Below are positions 46,801 to 56,577 of a stretch of DNA of 64,000 nucleotides, piece by piece. Position numbers and translations under genes: made by a program. The notes under the pieces were generated by a model. That model did no database searches. It was not told where the DNA came from and saw only the letters and a list, made by a program, of their open reading frames with translations. This stretch comes from Opitutales bacterium UBA5694 (lineage in GTDB: Bacteria; Verrucomicrobiota; Verrucomicrobiia; Opitutales; Opitutaceae): the NCBI GenBank assembly GCA_002420185.1, contig DIHO01000017.1:1-64000 (forward strand), written 5' to 3'. Position 1 is the first letter of the stretch. Every line of letters starts with the position of its first letter.

Positions 46801-47519
46801 GAGAAATAGAATATAGCCGAAAAGAAAACAATTCCAAGAGACTACCTCGGCACGATGGGACTTGCCCACGAAATAAAGCCCGAGCAATAAGCAAGAGGTG
46901 AATTTTTCCGCAAGAGGAAACCCTTTCATTTCGGCACACTACGATTCCAACTAGCATAACTGTCCCTTATTGTTGGCCACAACAAAATCAATGGGCAGAA
47001 CGTAGAGCCCAATCAATCTTACCTATGTTGACAGCCATCTAAAAAGGTTACGGTCTCTGGAGGCGAAAGACTTTAAACCAGTGACTAGTGTCCCCAGCAC
47101 CTACTCATGGAGACCAGACGGTATTCATTGGTCCGGCCAACCGGTCAGCGTTTTGTGAACCGCAAACGGATACACCAACTTAGAAATAGTGGTCGAGGGA
47201 AGCCATCAGGAGGCTATCTAACCAATCTATTTTCCTGATTAAGATTGTAGGACGGATCGGTGACCCGCAGATCGGAATGTATGTCGGCTACTCCTTGCAC
47301 GGAATTTCGGCTGGGGGCGGTCAGCCACCGACTTGTCTGGGTATCCGAAGAGACGCTCTACACATTAGCAACTAGTAGAAACACAGCCAAATGGGGGTTT
47401 GATAGAGCGGGTTTTCCGAGAAAAGAGCGTCTTTCTAAACTTGAAGCTTTGGTTAGTGCCTTGAAATCCATACGCTTTGTTCATTTGCTAAAAAAAAGGC
47501 CGATTCAACCAAACACCCA
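46801..47519. other. Intergenic stretch, no gene recognised
   Basis: About 720 bases. A plus-strand frame at 47260-47541 and short pieces near 47100 (WRPDGIHWSGQPVSVL) and 47240 (IVGRIGDPQIGMYVGYSLHG) look faintly protein-like. None forms a domain I can name, so they may be another decayed gene or chance. Confidence 0.35.
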
Positions 47520-48875
47520 ATGTCGAAAGACTCCCCTATGACCCAGCTTGTAAGAAGGAATTTCATCAAAGGAACAACCTACACGGCCCTAGCCATGATC
47601 GGAGGCCCCTTTATCGCCTGCTCCCGCAAATCGATTCCAGGCGAATTCAAGAAAGCAAACGTGCTTTCCCAAGACGTTTTCATTCCTTCGCCAAAGCCAG
47701 GAGTCGCCACTATGGGAGCCAGCTATTACACTACCGTGGGGAAATCTGACCTCATTAGCGTGCACAAATACATGAGCCGAAGCGACACCGTGGACGTTGC
47801 CTATGTCCGACAATCCGACGACCATGGTCGCTCGTGGAGCGACTCTTCAGAATGGGTAACGCGATTCGACCATCCTCAAGGCACTGGCCGACGGCATCCA
47901 CGTGGCGGATACTCGGACCCTGTCACTGGAAGGTACTTAACCGTTTGGACCGAAGGCATTTTGCCAAACGACGAACCCCTTGACGGCATGATGCATTGGA
48001 AGCTTCACTACTCCATTTCAGCAGACGGCGGCAAATCGCACATCGTGAACGAGCAGATCATCCACGACGGAGCGGAGTTCGATGAAATGCATCACATGCC
48101 AGGTATCACCGTGGGTAAGAATTGCCTCATGATGGGAGATCTCGGCCAGCGACCGCTAACAAGATCCGACGGCACAATTTTACTACCTGTCCAAAGCACC
48201 CCGGTGGGACCCGACGGAGAGTACTTCAACCCGGGCGAAGGCTATACCTATACAGACTGCCTGCTCCTTTTCGGAAAATGGAAACAAGATGGACGACTCT
48301 CTTGGACGGCGTCTGAGCGAATTGTGGGCGATCCACAAAAAACCACTCGCGGTCTCATTGAGCCGACTATTGCCGAACTGGCAGACGGGTCGATTCTCAT
48401 GGTCATGCGAGGCAGCAACGACGCCCGACCCGAATGGTCAGGATATAAGTGGTACTCAAAATCTCGGGACGGCGGGATGACATGGGCTGAAGCCAAGCCA
48501 TGGACTTACACGGATGGAAGCCCCTTCTATTCCCCCAGCGCAACCTCGCAGCTCATTCCCCACTCTGACGGAAGGCTATTATGGATGGGGAACATCTCGA
48601 AAGAGAATCCAAAGGGAAACCGCCCACGCTATCCAATCGTCTATGGAGAAGTCGACCCTAACTCTGGCCTGCTTATCCGCTCTTCGGTGTCCTCAATTGA
48701 CGATCTACAGCCCAACGAGAGTCCCTACCTCACCCTCTCGAATTTCTACGCTCGCGAGGACCGGGAGACCGGTAACCTGCTTTTACACATGACCCGCCTT
48801 TTTGCCCAAGACTTCCGCCTCGACGGAATCACCAATTGGACCGCAGACAGCTTAATCTATAGAATCCAATCCTAA
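47520..48875 (+). CDS. Exported sialidase/neuraminidase-like BNR-repeat protein
   Basis: A 451-residue six-bladed-propeller protein. The N-terminus has a twin-arginine type signal (VRRNFIKGTTYTALAMIGG) followed by FIACS, a possible lipobox. Asp-box repeats are visible as SDDHGRSW, SADGGKSH and SRDGGMTW at regular spacing, and DYSIxPG-like strands around GRRHPRGGY and GLIEPTIAELADG. The catalytic Arg triad and Tyr of true sialidases cannot be assigned by eye, so it may be a glycosidase or lyase of the same fold acting on a sulfated sugar. It sits among sulfatases. Confidence 0.8.
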   Translation: MSKDSPMTQLVRRNFIKGTTYTALAMIGGPFIACSRKSIPGEFKKANVLSQDVFIPSPKPGVATMGASYYTTVGKSDLISVHKYMSRSDTVDVAYVRQSDDHGRSWSDSSEWVTRFDHPQGTGRRHPRGGYSDPVTGRYLTVWTEGILPNDEPLDGMMHWKLHYSISADGGKSHIVNEQIIHDGAEFDEMHHMPGITVGKNCLMMGDLGQRPLTRSDGTILLPVQSTPVGPDGEYFNPGEGYTYTDCLLLFGKWKQDGRLSWTASERIVGDPQKTTRGLIEPTIAELADGSILMVMRGSNDARPEWSGYKWYSKSRDGGMTWAEAKPWTYTDGSPFYSPSATSQLIPHSDGRLLWMGNISKENPKGNRPRYPIVYGEVDPNSGLLIRSSVSSIDDLQPNESPYLTLSNFYAREDRETGNLLLHMTRLFAQDFRLDGITNWTADSLIYRIQS

Positions 48876-48885
48876 ACCGTAATTT

Positions 48886-49694
48886 ATGAAAATACATAAA
48901 GGTAGGATCACTATCATAAAAACTGCAGGTTTATTCGCATCGTGCTTCTCTTTCCTTGGGCTGATCGCCCCCGAATTTTCAGCCCAAAAGCCCAATGTTC
49001 TCCTCACCAAAGCCAACGACCTTGGGACGGAGATTCTAGCTTGCTATTGAAACACGTTCCACCAAACGCCCATGCTCGAACGAATGGCGACCGAAGAAGC
49101 TTGCTTCGAAGACGCATTCTCAAGCCCCGTGTTTGCACCCACACGGGACTCGATCCTAACCGTCCTTTACCCCAATGGAAACGGCCTTTCCTGATGGCCC
49201 CAAAAAGAAGGAGCGAATCTCCATGCACTTGGTCACCTAAATAGATGGCATTAAGGGAAGACTCTTTGACACTTCAGAGTGACTGAATCTTGATTAAGAC
49301 ACAACCGTCATCTTCATGGGTGAAAACGGCACGAGCCCATGACTCACCAATCGCTTCTGCTCCTTTCATCACCGGGGAGGCAAACACACGATGAATGAAG
49401 CTGGAACGCACGTCCCTTTTATCGTTTGCTGGTCCAGCAAATTTCCTTCTGGAAAACGAACGTCTTTCTTCACATTGAAGGATGTACCTCCCAAGATCGC
49501 CTCGACCGCCAAGGTACCCTTCCAATACAAGGTCAATGGCATCGACCCTATCCCACAATTTCTTCAATACCGACAGAATAGACTGAACAATGTTTGCAAC
49601 GGCCTTAGAAGGCGACCTCTACTTCGTGTACGATCACCGTTTTCGACTGCACCAGAATCACCAACTCTATGAAATACAAGCATCCAACAAATAA
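48886..49694 (+). pseudogene. Decayed sulfatase with catalytic Cys codon changed to Phe
   Basis: From ATG 48886 a signal peptide and FSAQKPNVLLTKANDLGTE are readable, then a TGA. Further in-frame or shifted segments follow: MLERMATEEACFEDAFSSPV with FAPTRDSILT where CxPTR is expected (the codon at 49130-49132 is TTT; TGT to TTT is one base change), DTTVIFMGENGTS with a stop, KHTMNEAGTHVPFIVCW (normally the GGTRVPLIV strand), and the C-terminal tail FRLHQNHQLYEIQASNK ending at 49694. At least five stops or frameshifts and the lost active site make it a dead sulfatase. Confidence 0.82.
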
Positions 49695-49883
49695 TCACGG
49701 TAAAAGATGGAAATCCTCGACTCCAGCCTTTGCGCGGAAAACCGGTAACGCCTCTCGAAAAATCTCGATGCCTTCATGAAGATCCAACAAACCGACACTT
49801 CCTAAACCATCATCCCTGGGTACCAACGGCGACATTTTCAAAAACGAACAGAAACGCTTAAGCAACTTACGTTAAATAGCAAA

Positions 49884-50265
49884 TTGGAGATTGGAAATAT
49901 TAGAATGCAAAACAAGGGATCGGATATTGAAGAGCTAATGCTGGACTTAACATCTCGAATTGGGAAGGTCCTAGATGCTCTGCCTGAAACAGGACGAGGA
50001 AGGCATATAGCGAATCCATTGATTCGACCAGGGACATTTCTGTTCCCAACTATTCAGAAGCGAGCGCTGATAAGAGTGAGAAAGATTTTATCCACAAGTT
50101 AGGAATCGTACTAAAAGAACTGAGATAAACCCGAACGCGGTTGAAACTTATAATATAATCAAAATTACTCCCAACTGAAAAAGTAGCGTTGATTTTAGAC
50201 TAATGCTAACCGCTAGGAAACATTATCGGAAAATCACTGATCACGGCGAAACAAAAACCTCAGGC
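49884..50265 (+). pseudogene. Decayed four-helix-bundle protein (S23/IVP type)
   Basis: A TTG- or ATG-initiated frame reads SDIEELMLDLTSRIGKVLDA, LPETGRGRHIANPLIRPGTF; the following helix continues in a second frame as NYSEASADKSEKDFIHKLGI and VLKELR to TAA. Beyond it, TRTRLKLII and LLPTEKVALILD and GNIIGKSLI remain, separated by three single-codon stops. This is the 23S rRNA-intervening/diversity-type four-helix bundle family (about 120 residues), often encoded next to restriction or surface genes. One frameshift and several stops mark it as dead. Confidence 0.72.
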
Positions 50266-50272
50266 AATCAAA

Positions 50273-51670
50273 ATGAATTTCCTACCTCCCATTTTAAAAT
50301 TTTCATTTTTCAATCTAATATTTTCGATATCCGCGATTGGCTTCGCTGCGAGCGGCATGCCAAATGTCCTGATTCTCCTCACCGACGACCAGGGCACGCT
50401 TGATATGAACTGCTACGGGGCCAAAGATCTCAACACGCCCCATATGGACTCGCTCGCGGAAACGGGTGTTCGCTTCACTCAAGCCTATGCCCACACGGTT
50501 TGCTGTCCTTCGCGGGCTGCTTTGCTTACCGGCCGACACCCCAACCGAGGCGGAGTGCAGAGCTGGTTACAGGGCGACCGCAATGGAAGCGACGCCCACC
50601 TAGGCAACATGGATCCTTCAGAAACAACCCTCGCAGAGGTTCTGAAGGAAGCCGGCTACGAAACCGCACTTTTTGGCAAGTGGCATCTCGGAGCCAAGGT
50701 CGGTCACGGCCCATTAGACCAAGGCTTCGACCAATACTTTGGCCACCTCTCGGGCTTTATTGACAATTACACTCACTACTTCCTGCATGGTCAGGGGTAT
50801 CACGATCTCTATGACGACAACGAGGAAATATTTCGAAGAAACGAGTATTTCCCGGACATGATAGTTGACGAAGCCGTTGAATACATCGGCAAAGACCGAG
50901 AAGCTCCCTTTTTCGCGACCGTGGCCTTCAACCTCCCCCACTACCCCGAACAGCCGCTTCAGGAACTCAAACAAGCCTATCCCGACCTCGAAATGCCCCG
51001 CAAGTCCTACGCCCGAGTCGTGGAAACCGTCGACCGCCAAATCGGTCGCCTCCTCCAGAAACTCGACGAAACTGATCAACGGGAAGACACGATCATCATT
51101 TTCAGCAGCGACAATGGTCATTCCGAAGAAAATAACAGAGGCATCACCGTTGGCTACCACAATAGCGGGTACCCAATCGGCCACTACTACTTGGCTCATG
51201 GCGGTGGCGGATATACGGGCAAATGGATCGGTCGTAAAGCGACGTTCTTGGAGGGTGGCGTACGCGTGCCTATGATCATCAGCTATGCCAAAGAGCTCCC
51301 TCAAGGAATCGCCCGCGACCAAGTGATCACAATTATGGACTGGATGCCCACCCTTTTGGATCTCATCGATCTGCCCGCTCCCCAACACCGTCTCGATGGG
51401 CATAGCCTGCTACCCATCATTAAAAACGCCAACGCTTCTTCCCCGCATTCCGTGCTACACTTCGACTGGAGAGAGGATTGGGCCGTGCGCAAGGGCGATT
51501 GGAAACTCATCGCCAAGAAAAACCGTCAAAGCGGCGAAATGGTTTATTCGCTTCACAACCTCGCCGACGCAAAACCAGAGGTAGCAGACTACGCCAGCGA
51601 AAAACCCGAGCTCGTTGCCCACTTTAAAACGCTTCACGAATCTTGGGCCAAAGAGGTTAAGCCTAAGTAG
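50273..51670 (+). CDS. Secreted arylsulfatase-like sulfatase (CCPSR)
   Basis: A 465-residue S1 sulfatase with a signal peptide (ILKFSFFNLIFSISAIGFAA). Metal motif VLILLTDDQGTLDMNCYG, formylglycine Cys77 in CCPSRAALLTG, ALFGKWHLG (Lys-His), FFATVAFNLPHYPE, FSSDNGHSEENNRG and the C-terminal WAVRKGDWKLIAKK are all in order. There is a long His-rich loop (YHNSGYPIGHYYLAHGGGG). It begins only 8 bases after the four-helix pseudogene remnant, so its promoter lies within decayed sequence. Confidence 0.92.
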   Translation: MNFLPPILKFSFFNLIFSISAIGFAASGMPNVLILLTDDQGTLDMNCYGAKDLNTPHMDSLAETGVRFTQAYAHTVCCPSRAALLTGRHPNRGGVQSWLQGDRNGSDAHLGNMDPSETTLAEVLKEAGYETALFGKWHLGAKVGHGPLDQGFDQYFGHLSGFIDNYTHYFLHGQGYHDLYDDNEEIFRRNEYFPDMIVDEAVEYIGKDREAPFFATVAFNLPHYPEQPLQELKQAYPDLEMPRKSYARVVETVDRQIGRLLQKLDETDQREDTIIIFSSDNGHSEENNRGITVGYHNSGYPIGHYYLAHGGGGYTGKWIGRKATFLEGGVRVPMIISYAKELPQGIARDQVITIMDWMPTLLDLIDLPAPQHRLDGHSLLPIIKNANASSPHSVLHFDWREDWAVRKGDWKLIAKKNRQSGEMVYSLHNLADAKPEVADYASEKPELVAHFKTLHESWAKEVKPK

Positions 51671-51765
51671 CTACGAGCTAAAGAGGTGCACGAAGCAGAT
51701 AGCAAGCAGGCGATCTACAAGCACCCCACCAGTCAGTATTTTTGGTGGCACCCGAAGATAGCCCA

Positions 51766-52599
51766 TTACCGGGGAATCTGAAACAATCGCCGAATTGCAT
51801 CTGCATCCATCTCGGCCCCATATTCACAGGCTTCAAAAGTCTCAACGTTGACAACAGCGACGCCTCGCCCGTCGCCATAGTAGCGCTTGAGGAAATCCCG
51901 GGCTTTTTCACTCGGGCGACTGAAGCTTCTCGCAAATCGCGAGAGGGCTTCTAACCGCCGTTCGGGGTCTGCTGGCGTTTCTATTCCATGACGGTCAATC
52001 CAAGGTAGCCACTCGTAAAACTGTGACTCGTGACAATCCAGCATTCGTATCTTAGTATCCATGACCGAATCGATATCCACAGCTACATCGGGTTCAAACG
52101 GCGACGGCTTTTGAAAATCATCCGAAAAATAAGCGATAACTGGCGCTTTTTCAAGACGAGGTGTATCCGGACAGATATTCGGAACACCCACTAAATAAGA
52201 GCAGTCCTGAACTAGTTGGGATGTGTAGCGATGATCAGGATGATAGTCGTTGGGGCGATGTGTGAGAATGAGGTCCGGCTGAAACTCGCGCATCAGTCTA
52301 AGCAACTCCCAGCGCTCCTCTAGTCCCGGAATGAGTTTTCCATCTGGGTTATCCAAGACCTGATACTCGATGCCCGCGACCTTGCCGGCCGCTTTTGCTT
52401 CCACCCTTCTACGATCCGCCAGCTCCTTACCCGATTGCTTATGGTGCCCCGCATCGCCATTGGTCACTGAGACAAATCGAACCGCGGAACCCGTTTGGGC
52501 CCATAGAATCGCACACCCTCCCGCCTTTAGATCACAGTCATCCGGATGGGCACCGATGGCCAATACACGAGGTCTCTCTTCTGTATCGGTTTCACACAT
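51766..52599 (-). CDS. PIG-L/LmbE-type deacetylase
   Basis: A 277-residue zinc-dependent amidohydrolase of the GlcNAc-PI deacetylase fold. The zinc motif AHPDD is at residues 17-21, followed by RFVSVTNGDAGHH, the family strand VLDNPDGKLI, and the second metal region ILTHRPNDYHPDHR with its HxxH-type cluster. It removes N-acetyl groups from sugars in PIG-L and bacillithiol or mycothiol enzymes, but the substrate here is unknown. No signal peptide. It begins 12 bases after the acetylesterase stop, so the two are an operon. Confidence 0.9.
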   Translation of the reverse strand: MCETDTEERPRVLAIGAHPDDCDLKAGGCAILWAQTGSAVRFVSVTNGDAGHHKQSGKELADRRRVEAKAAGKVAGIEYQVLDNPDGKLIPGLEERWELLRLMREFQPDLILTHRPNDYHPDHRYTSQLVQDCSYLVGVPNICPDTPRLEKAPVIAYFSDDFQKPSPFEPDVAVDIDSVMDTKIRMLDCHESQFYEWLPWIDRHGIETPADPERRLEALSRFARSFSRPSEKARDFLKRYYGDGRGVAVVNVETFEACEYGAEMDADAIRRLFQIPR

Positions 52600-52611
52600 A
52601 CTGGAGAAATT

Positions 52612-53412
52612 TTAATCTACCAATTTTAAATAGGCCTCGGCGTACCGCTTCCCGAAGATTCTGAGCGACCTCGTATCGAAGTGGACAATGTCACTATTGG
52701 GAGTCAAACCGTCAGACGTCACGAACGCAACCTTCTCCATTCTCGTGGAAACCGCGATATGAGCGGCGTTGACCTGCTCTCTGTACTTATCCCAAGGTTT
52801 CGCAGGAAACTGTCCCAGCTGACCGAGAACAATCGGAAGTTCAGGGGCGTTGAACTCTGTCCTAAACCTCTGGAACAAGTCTTGCAAATTCTCCTCGTAT
52901 GCCTCCGCGAGTCCTGGTTTCCCATCAGATTCCCCTTGATGCCAAAGAATGCCTTTCAATACCCCATTGTTCATCGCCACACGAGCTCGAGCGATCGCAT
53001 CATCCCAAGGGTGGGATTTCGTTTGGCTGTGGTATCCGCCGGGTTTCCAAGTCGAGATGCCTGACCCTCCACAGGCTGCAGGTATCAATCCGATTGTGAC
53101 ATTCGGATACTTCTCAGCGATTTCCTCCGCAAACGATGACGCCAATCCTACCCCCGCTACCTTTTTGTCGAAATGTATAGGGGCTACAGCCAGTCTCCAT
53201 TTTCCGTCCTCGCCCAACGCCAAAACTCGCGGGTTAGGCAGCTTTTCGGGTTCTTCTATGATGCCCCGTCCGGCCATATTCGATTGGCCCGCGAGCAGAA
53301 CCAAATAGAAATTTTCCTTATTAGGCAAGTCCACCGGTGTACTCGTCTCTCCTTCTACTGGAACTCCTAGGCTAAAGACGGAGCCCATGATCCCGATAAT
53401 CAAATTTTTCAT
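52612..53412 (-). CDS. Secreted SGNH-hydrolase (sialate O-acetylesterase-like)
   Basis: A 266-residue esterase with a signal peptide (LIIGIMGSVFSLGVPVEG). The nucleophile Ser44 is in LLAGQSNMAGRG, followed by GLIPAACGGSGISTW (oxyanion Gly/Asn block), ILWHQGESDG and the C-terminal DIVHFDTRSL carrying the catalytic Asp-His. This is the SASA/carbohydrate acetylesterase fold. It likely removes acetyl groups from a polysaccharide outside the cytoplasm. Its start overlaps the stop of a small upstream gene by the ATGA pattern, and a deacetylase follows. Confidence 0.9.
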   Translation of the reverse strand: MKNLIIGIMGSVFSLGVPVEGETSTPVDLPNKENFYLVLLAGQSNMAGRGIIEEPEKLPNPRVLALGEDGKWRLAVAPIHFDKKVAGVGLASSFAEEIAEKYPNVTIGLIPAACGGSGISTWKPGGYHSQTKSHPWDDAIARARVAMNNGVLKGILWHQGESDGKPGLAEAYEENLQDLFQRFRTEFNAPELPIVLGQLGQFPAKPWDKYREQVNAAHIAVSTRMEKVAFVTSDGLTPNSDIVHFDTRSLRIFGKRYAEAYLKLVD

Positions 53413-53618
53413 GGGCCAAGAGATTTACTGGCTTTCAACGCACTACTCCAATCCTCATTCGCGGTGCTAACAATAGCATATAATTGCACCGGTCCAGCCC
53501 GTTCACGCAAGCACTCTACCATTTGGTGCTCCTCCGATCGGTAAAACGGTTTCGCACCATCAATAGGCGGAAACTCGAGCACCGCCAATCGAACCGTTTC
53601 CTTTTCACATTCCAACAT
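53409..53618 (-). CDS. Small protein coupled to the acetylesterase gene
   Basis: A 69-residue frame (MLECEKETVRLAVLEFPPID) with a strong Shine-Dalgarno: GGAGGTGA lies about ten bases before ATG 53618. Its TGA overlaps the acetylesterase ATG as ATGA, the usual layout of translational coupling. It has no signal peptide or recognised domain; it is mixed charged with a short hydrophobic stretch (VQLYAIVS). It could be a real small protein or a leader that sets translation of the esterase. Codon use is unremarkable. Confidence 0.5.
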   Translation of the reverse strand: MLECEKETVRLAVLEFPPIDGAKPFYRSEEHQMVECLRERAGPVQLYAIVSTANEDWSSALKASKSLGP

Positions 53619-53835
53619 ATCTAACTCACCTCCGCGAACAATGCATGTCCTCCAAACCGATCGAATACTCGAGGCGTGCGGCGTATATTTTTTCCATACA
53701 CAATGGAATCGCTGATATTTACACGAACCTTAATGTAGGCTAGCATAAGTCCACTCTCATGAACTCAAGACGATTGATCAATCGCGAACTGCCCTTCGCA
53801 TTAAAAACTTAGAGTCTGCCTCTCTGAGCTCTCCC

Positions 53836-56562
53836 TCATTGAACGAGATAGGCAAGTAGGTCGGCCATCTCCTCCACCGATACGGAATGCTCAAACCCTT
53901 CCGGCATCAAAGAGCGGCCCACACCGGTCATGCTTTGAACGGCCGTTCTGGGAAAAGTCTTGGACTCGCCACCAGGCAAACGAAGAGTGACACTCTGCCT
54001 GTTTTCGAAACCAATCATTCCAATGTACGCTTCCCCGTTTTTCATTCGAAATTGAAAAGCTTGATATTGAGGAGCCACCTCTTGGTTCGGGTCCAGGATA
54101 TTTCCGAGAATCGACGCTTTCCCGGCCGATTTAAACGAAGCGACAGGGGGCCCAAACCCCAGCCTATCTCCATCAAGCCCTTGGTGGCAAAGCACGCAGG
54201 CCTTTTCGAAGGCCGCTTTCCCCTTCATCAGGTCACCTGAAATATCCAATGCCGGCTGATAACGAGCAACGACATCGGATCGGGACTCGACCTTAGGGAG
54301 CACTTCCAATGCCCGGGACACTACTTTTTCATCCGGATGCTGACGCAGTTTTCGCAAAGCTTCCGCTGGTATTTGCCCGAGCGATACCTGCTTCGATGCA
54401 ATCGCTTCAAGAAATCGGGTCGCGTCTTCCCCATTCTCAGTGAAACGCACTGCCGCGGTTCGAAAAGCTTCTTTTGGAAGGCGCTCAATATGCTCCAATA
54501 AAAACGCTGTATCCGCAATTCCCTTCGCCGCTTGAACGACTAGCTCTTTAGGCGATCTATTGCTGGATATTAGGCTCTTACGAAGCGGTTCACTCGAAGA
54601 GCCACCCGCCAATTCCAAGAAACGAAGACCGACCAATCGCGAAGCCATATCGGATTCTTCACTGGCAGCAATCAACTCCGCCTGGGAAAAAAGGATGCGA
54701 AGACCCTTTTGATCCTTAACCGCCTCCCAACTCAACCCGCTGTAAGCCAGCCCATCTTTCAACGCGACAACCTGTTCTAACTGCTGAGTTGAGAATCTTC
54801 TTTCGGCCAATTGCTCGACCGCGAACCCAACAAGGGCCCGATCTCCCGTCCGTCCCGTAAGTCTTGCTAATTCGAGCATGAATCCAGGCGACCCATCAAT
54901 ATCATTACGTTTCCACGCTTCCTTGATATCCTCGATCTCTTGCAACGAATTAAGAAGCGTCGCTTCCAGCCAGGGATCCCCGTCCCAATGAGGAAAACGG
55001 GAAAGGAGGGAACTCTCACTGCTCAGTAGGGCGGGAAAAGGAGCAAGGATGGCTTTGGCAGGGAGCGGTCTATCCCGCTCAAATAGCAAACGACGGGAAG
55101 TCGTCTGATGCCAGTCGTCACTTGAATTCTGAGCAAGCTCAATGAGTGTGACATCGGAGGCCTCTGACAATCGAGGGACAGAAGGGCGCTGAAATTTTTC
55201 TGGCTCAATTCGGTAGATGCGTCCGCGATCGTTTCCACTGTTTAAATCGAGGTGCTGCTTTATTCCTGGTGGCAGTGACCAGGGATGCTCAATCGTCTCG
55301 CGGTACATGTCACAAATGTAAAGGCACCCATCAGGGCCAGTTGCGAAGCTGGCTGGCCGAAACCAATTGTCGCTACTACGCAGAAATTCAGTTTCTTGCT
55401 CGTCATCCGGGCGGGTAGCCAAGGGTTGGACCCAATCGGGATCTTGCCGAAGGAGTTTTCGATGCACCAAATTGCTGCCGACGTCGCCAACAAAGAAATT
55501 GTTCTGAAAACCCTCTCCCAAAGCATCCCCCCAATAGGAGTGAATACCGCTGGCCGAGGTAAAGTAGCCAGAAACACGACCGCCTCCTTCGATCATCCCT
55601 CTCACGACACCAGAAACGCGCCATCGCGTCCGCACCACGCGCCAGGGCTCGTCATAACTGATTCGAAAGACGGGCGCCGCCGAACCGTCTTCAGGAATAC
55701 TCACAAGCGGATCGGGCAATTCGTAATAAGGATTCAACCTAACTTGATTCCGTTCATAAGCTACCCAAAGAACGTGTCTCGAATTGCTGCATACATACCT
55801 TCGACCCATAGAATCAAAAGTCATTCCGTACTGGGCCGTGCCACTCTCCGCCCTGAAATCGAGTGTTTCAGGATCGAAAGAAAAATCTGCGCCGCGAATA
55901 GGAACCGTTTCAAATGAAGGATCGTCCGGTCGCGTCACATTCCCTCCACTCGACGCGGTCGCACCCCAAATACGATTATCAGGACCCCACCGAAAGCTGT
56001 TGAACAGGGCCTGCATGTTAAGCCGCGAATCCTCAGGCCCAAAACCCGTAAAGACGACACGTTCTTCATCGCTAACGCCATCACCATCATTATCCTTGAA
56101 GTAGCTCAGATCCGGAGTCGCTCCCACAAAAACGCCTCCCTTGTAACAAACAATTCCGGTTGGCCATTGCAGTTCGTCCTTGAATACAGAGGAGGTTTCG
56201 AATAGGCCGTCCCCATCCAAGTCTTTCAACAAACGGATACGCCCTATCCGGTCATCCCTCCGCTCTGAATAGCCGCGCATTTCGACCACATACAAAGCGC
56301 CGTTCGCATCGAAGGCCATGGCGATGGGATCTACGATGTCCGGTTCGTGGGCCACGAGTTTGACCTGAAAACCAGCTTTAATCTCAAAGGTATCCAGCAC
56401 GTCTTCAGGCTCAACAGCCGGAATGCGTGGCATTTGAGCTTCGTCGATCTGCGGTTCCTGACCGAATACCCCTGTGCCAGTGCAAAGAACCAAAAACCAT
56501 CGGAAAAAGTGCCCTAGCACACCGTAATTAGACCGGCCATTGAAGATGAGGTTTCTACGCAT
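53836..56562 (-). CDS. PVC-type heme-binding propeller dehydrogenase
   Basis: A 908-residue exported protein of the planctomycete/verrucomicrobial 'membrane-bound dehydrogenase' group (TIGR02604 style) using ATG 56562. A signal sequence (RWFLVLCTGTGVFG) leads to an N-terminal propeller: DIVDPIAMAFDANGALYVVE, DLDGDGLFETSSVF and TGIVCYKGGVFV. A HEAT-like helical middle (about 480-790) precedes a C-terminal cytochrome c domain with CVLCHQG (CxxCH) near residue 788, ending MADLLAYLVQ. It probably oxidises a carbohydrate-derived alcohol in the periplasm with a heme acceptor. It diverges from a decayed amidohydrolase, 15 bases between start codons. The frame extends ten residues further to 56592. 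Confidence 0.87.
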   Translation of the reverse strand: MRRNLIFNGRSNYGVLGHFFRWFLVLCTGTGVFGQEPQIDEAQMPRIPAVEPEDVLDTFEIKAGFQVKLVAHEPDIVDPIAMAFDANGALYVVEMRGYSERRDDRIGRIRLLKDLDGDGLFETSSVFKDELQWPTGIVCYKGGVFVGATPDLSYFKDNDGDGVSDEERVVFTGFGPEDSRLNMQALFNSFRWGPDNRIWGATASSGGNVTRPDDPSFETVPIRGADFSFDPETLDFRAESGTAQYGMTFDSMGRRYVCSNSRHVLWVAYERNQVRLNPYYELPDPLVSIPEDGSAAPVFRISYDEPWRVVRTRWRVSGVVRGMIEGGGRVSGYFTSASGIHSYWGDALGEGFQNNFFVGDVGSNLVHRKLLRQDPDWVQPLATRPDDEQETEFLRSSDNWFRPASFATGPDGCLYICDMYRETIEHPWSLPPGIKQHLDLNSGNDRGRIYRIEPEKFQRPSVPRLSEASDVTLIELAQNSSDDWHQTTSRRLLFERDRPLPAKAILAPFPALLSSESSLLSRFPHWDGDPWLEATLLNSLQEIEDIKEAWKRNDIDGSPGFMLELARLTGRTGDRALVGFAVEQLAERRFSTQQLEQVVALKDGLAYSGLSWEAVKDQKGLRILFSQAELIAASEESDMASRLVGLRFLELAGGSSSEPLRKSLISSNRSPKELVVQAAKGIADTAFLLEHIERLPKEAFRTAAVRFTENGEDATRFLEAIASKQVSLGQIPAEALRKLRQHPDEKVVSRALEVLPKVESRSDVVARYQPALDISGDLMKGKAAFEKACVLCHQGLDGDRLGFGPPVASFKSAGKASILGNILDPNQEVAPQYQAFQFRMKNGEAYIGMIGFENRQSVTLRLPGGESKTFPRTAVQSMTGVGRSLMPEGFEHSVSVEEMADLLAYLVQ

Positions 56563-56577
56563 GAATCCACTATGCTT

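Noticed and set aside
47260..47541. 93-codon plus-strand frame before the sialidase-like gene
   Set aside because: No start signal, no domain; overlaps the next gene start and looks like chance or decayed sequence.
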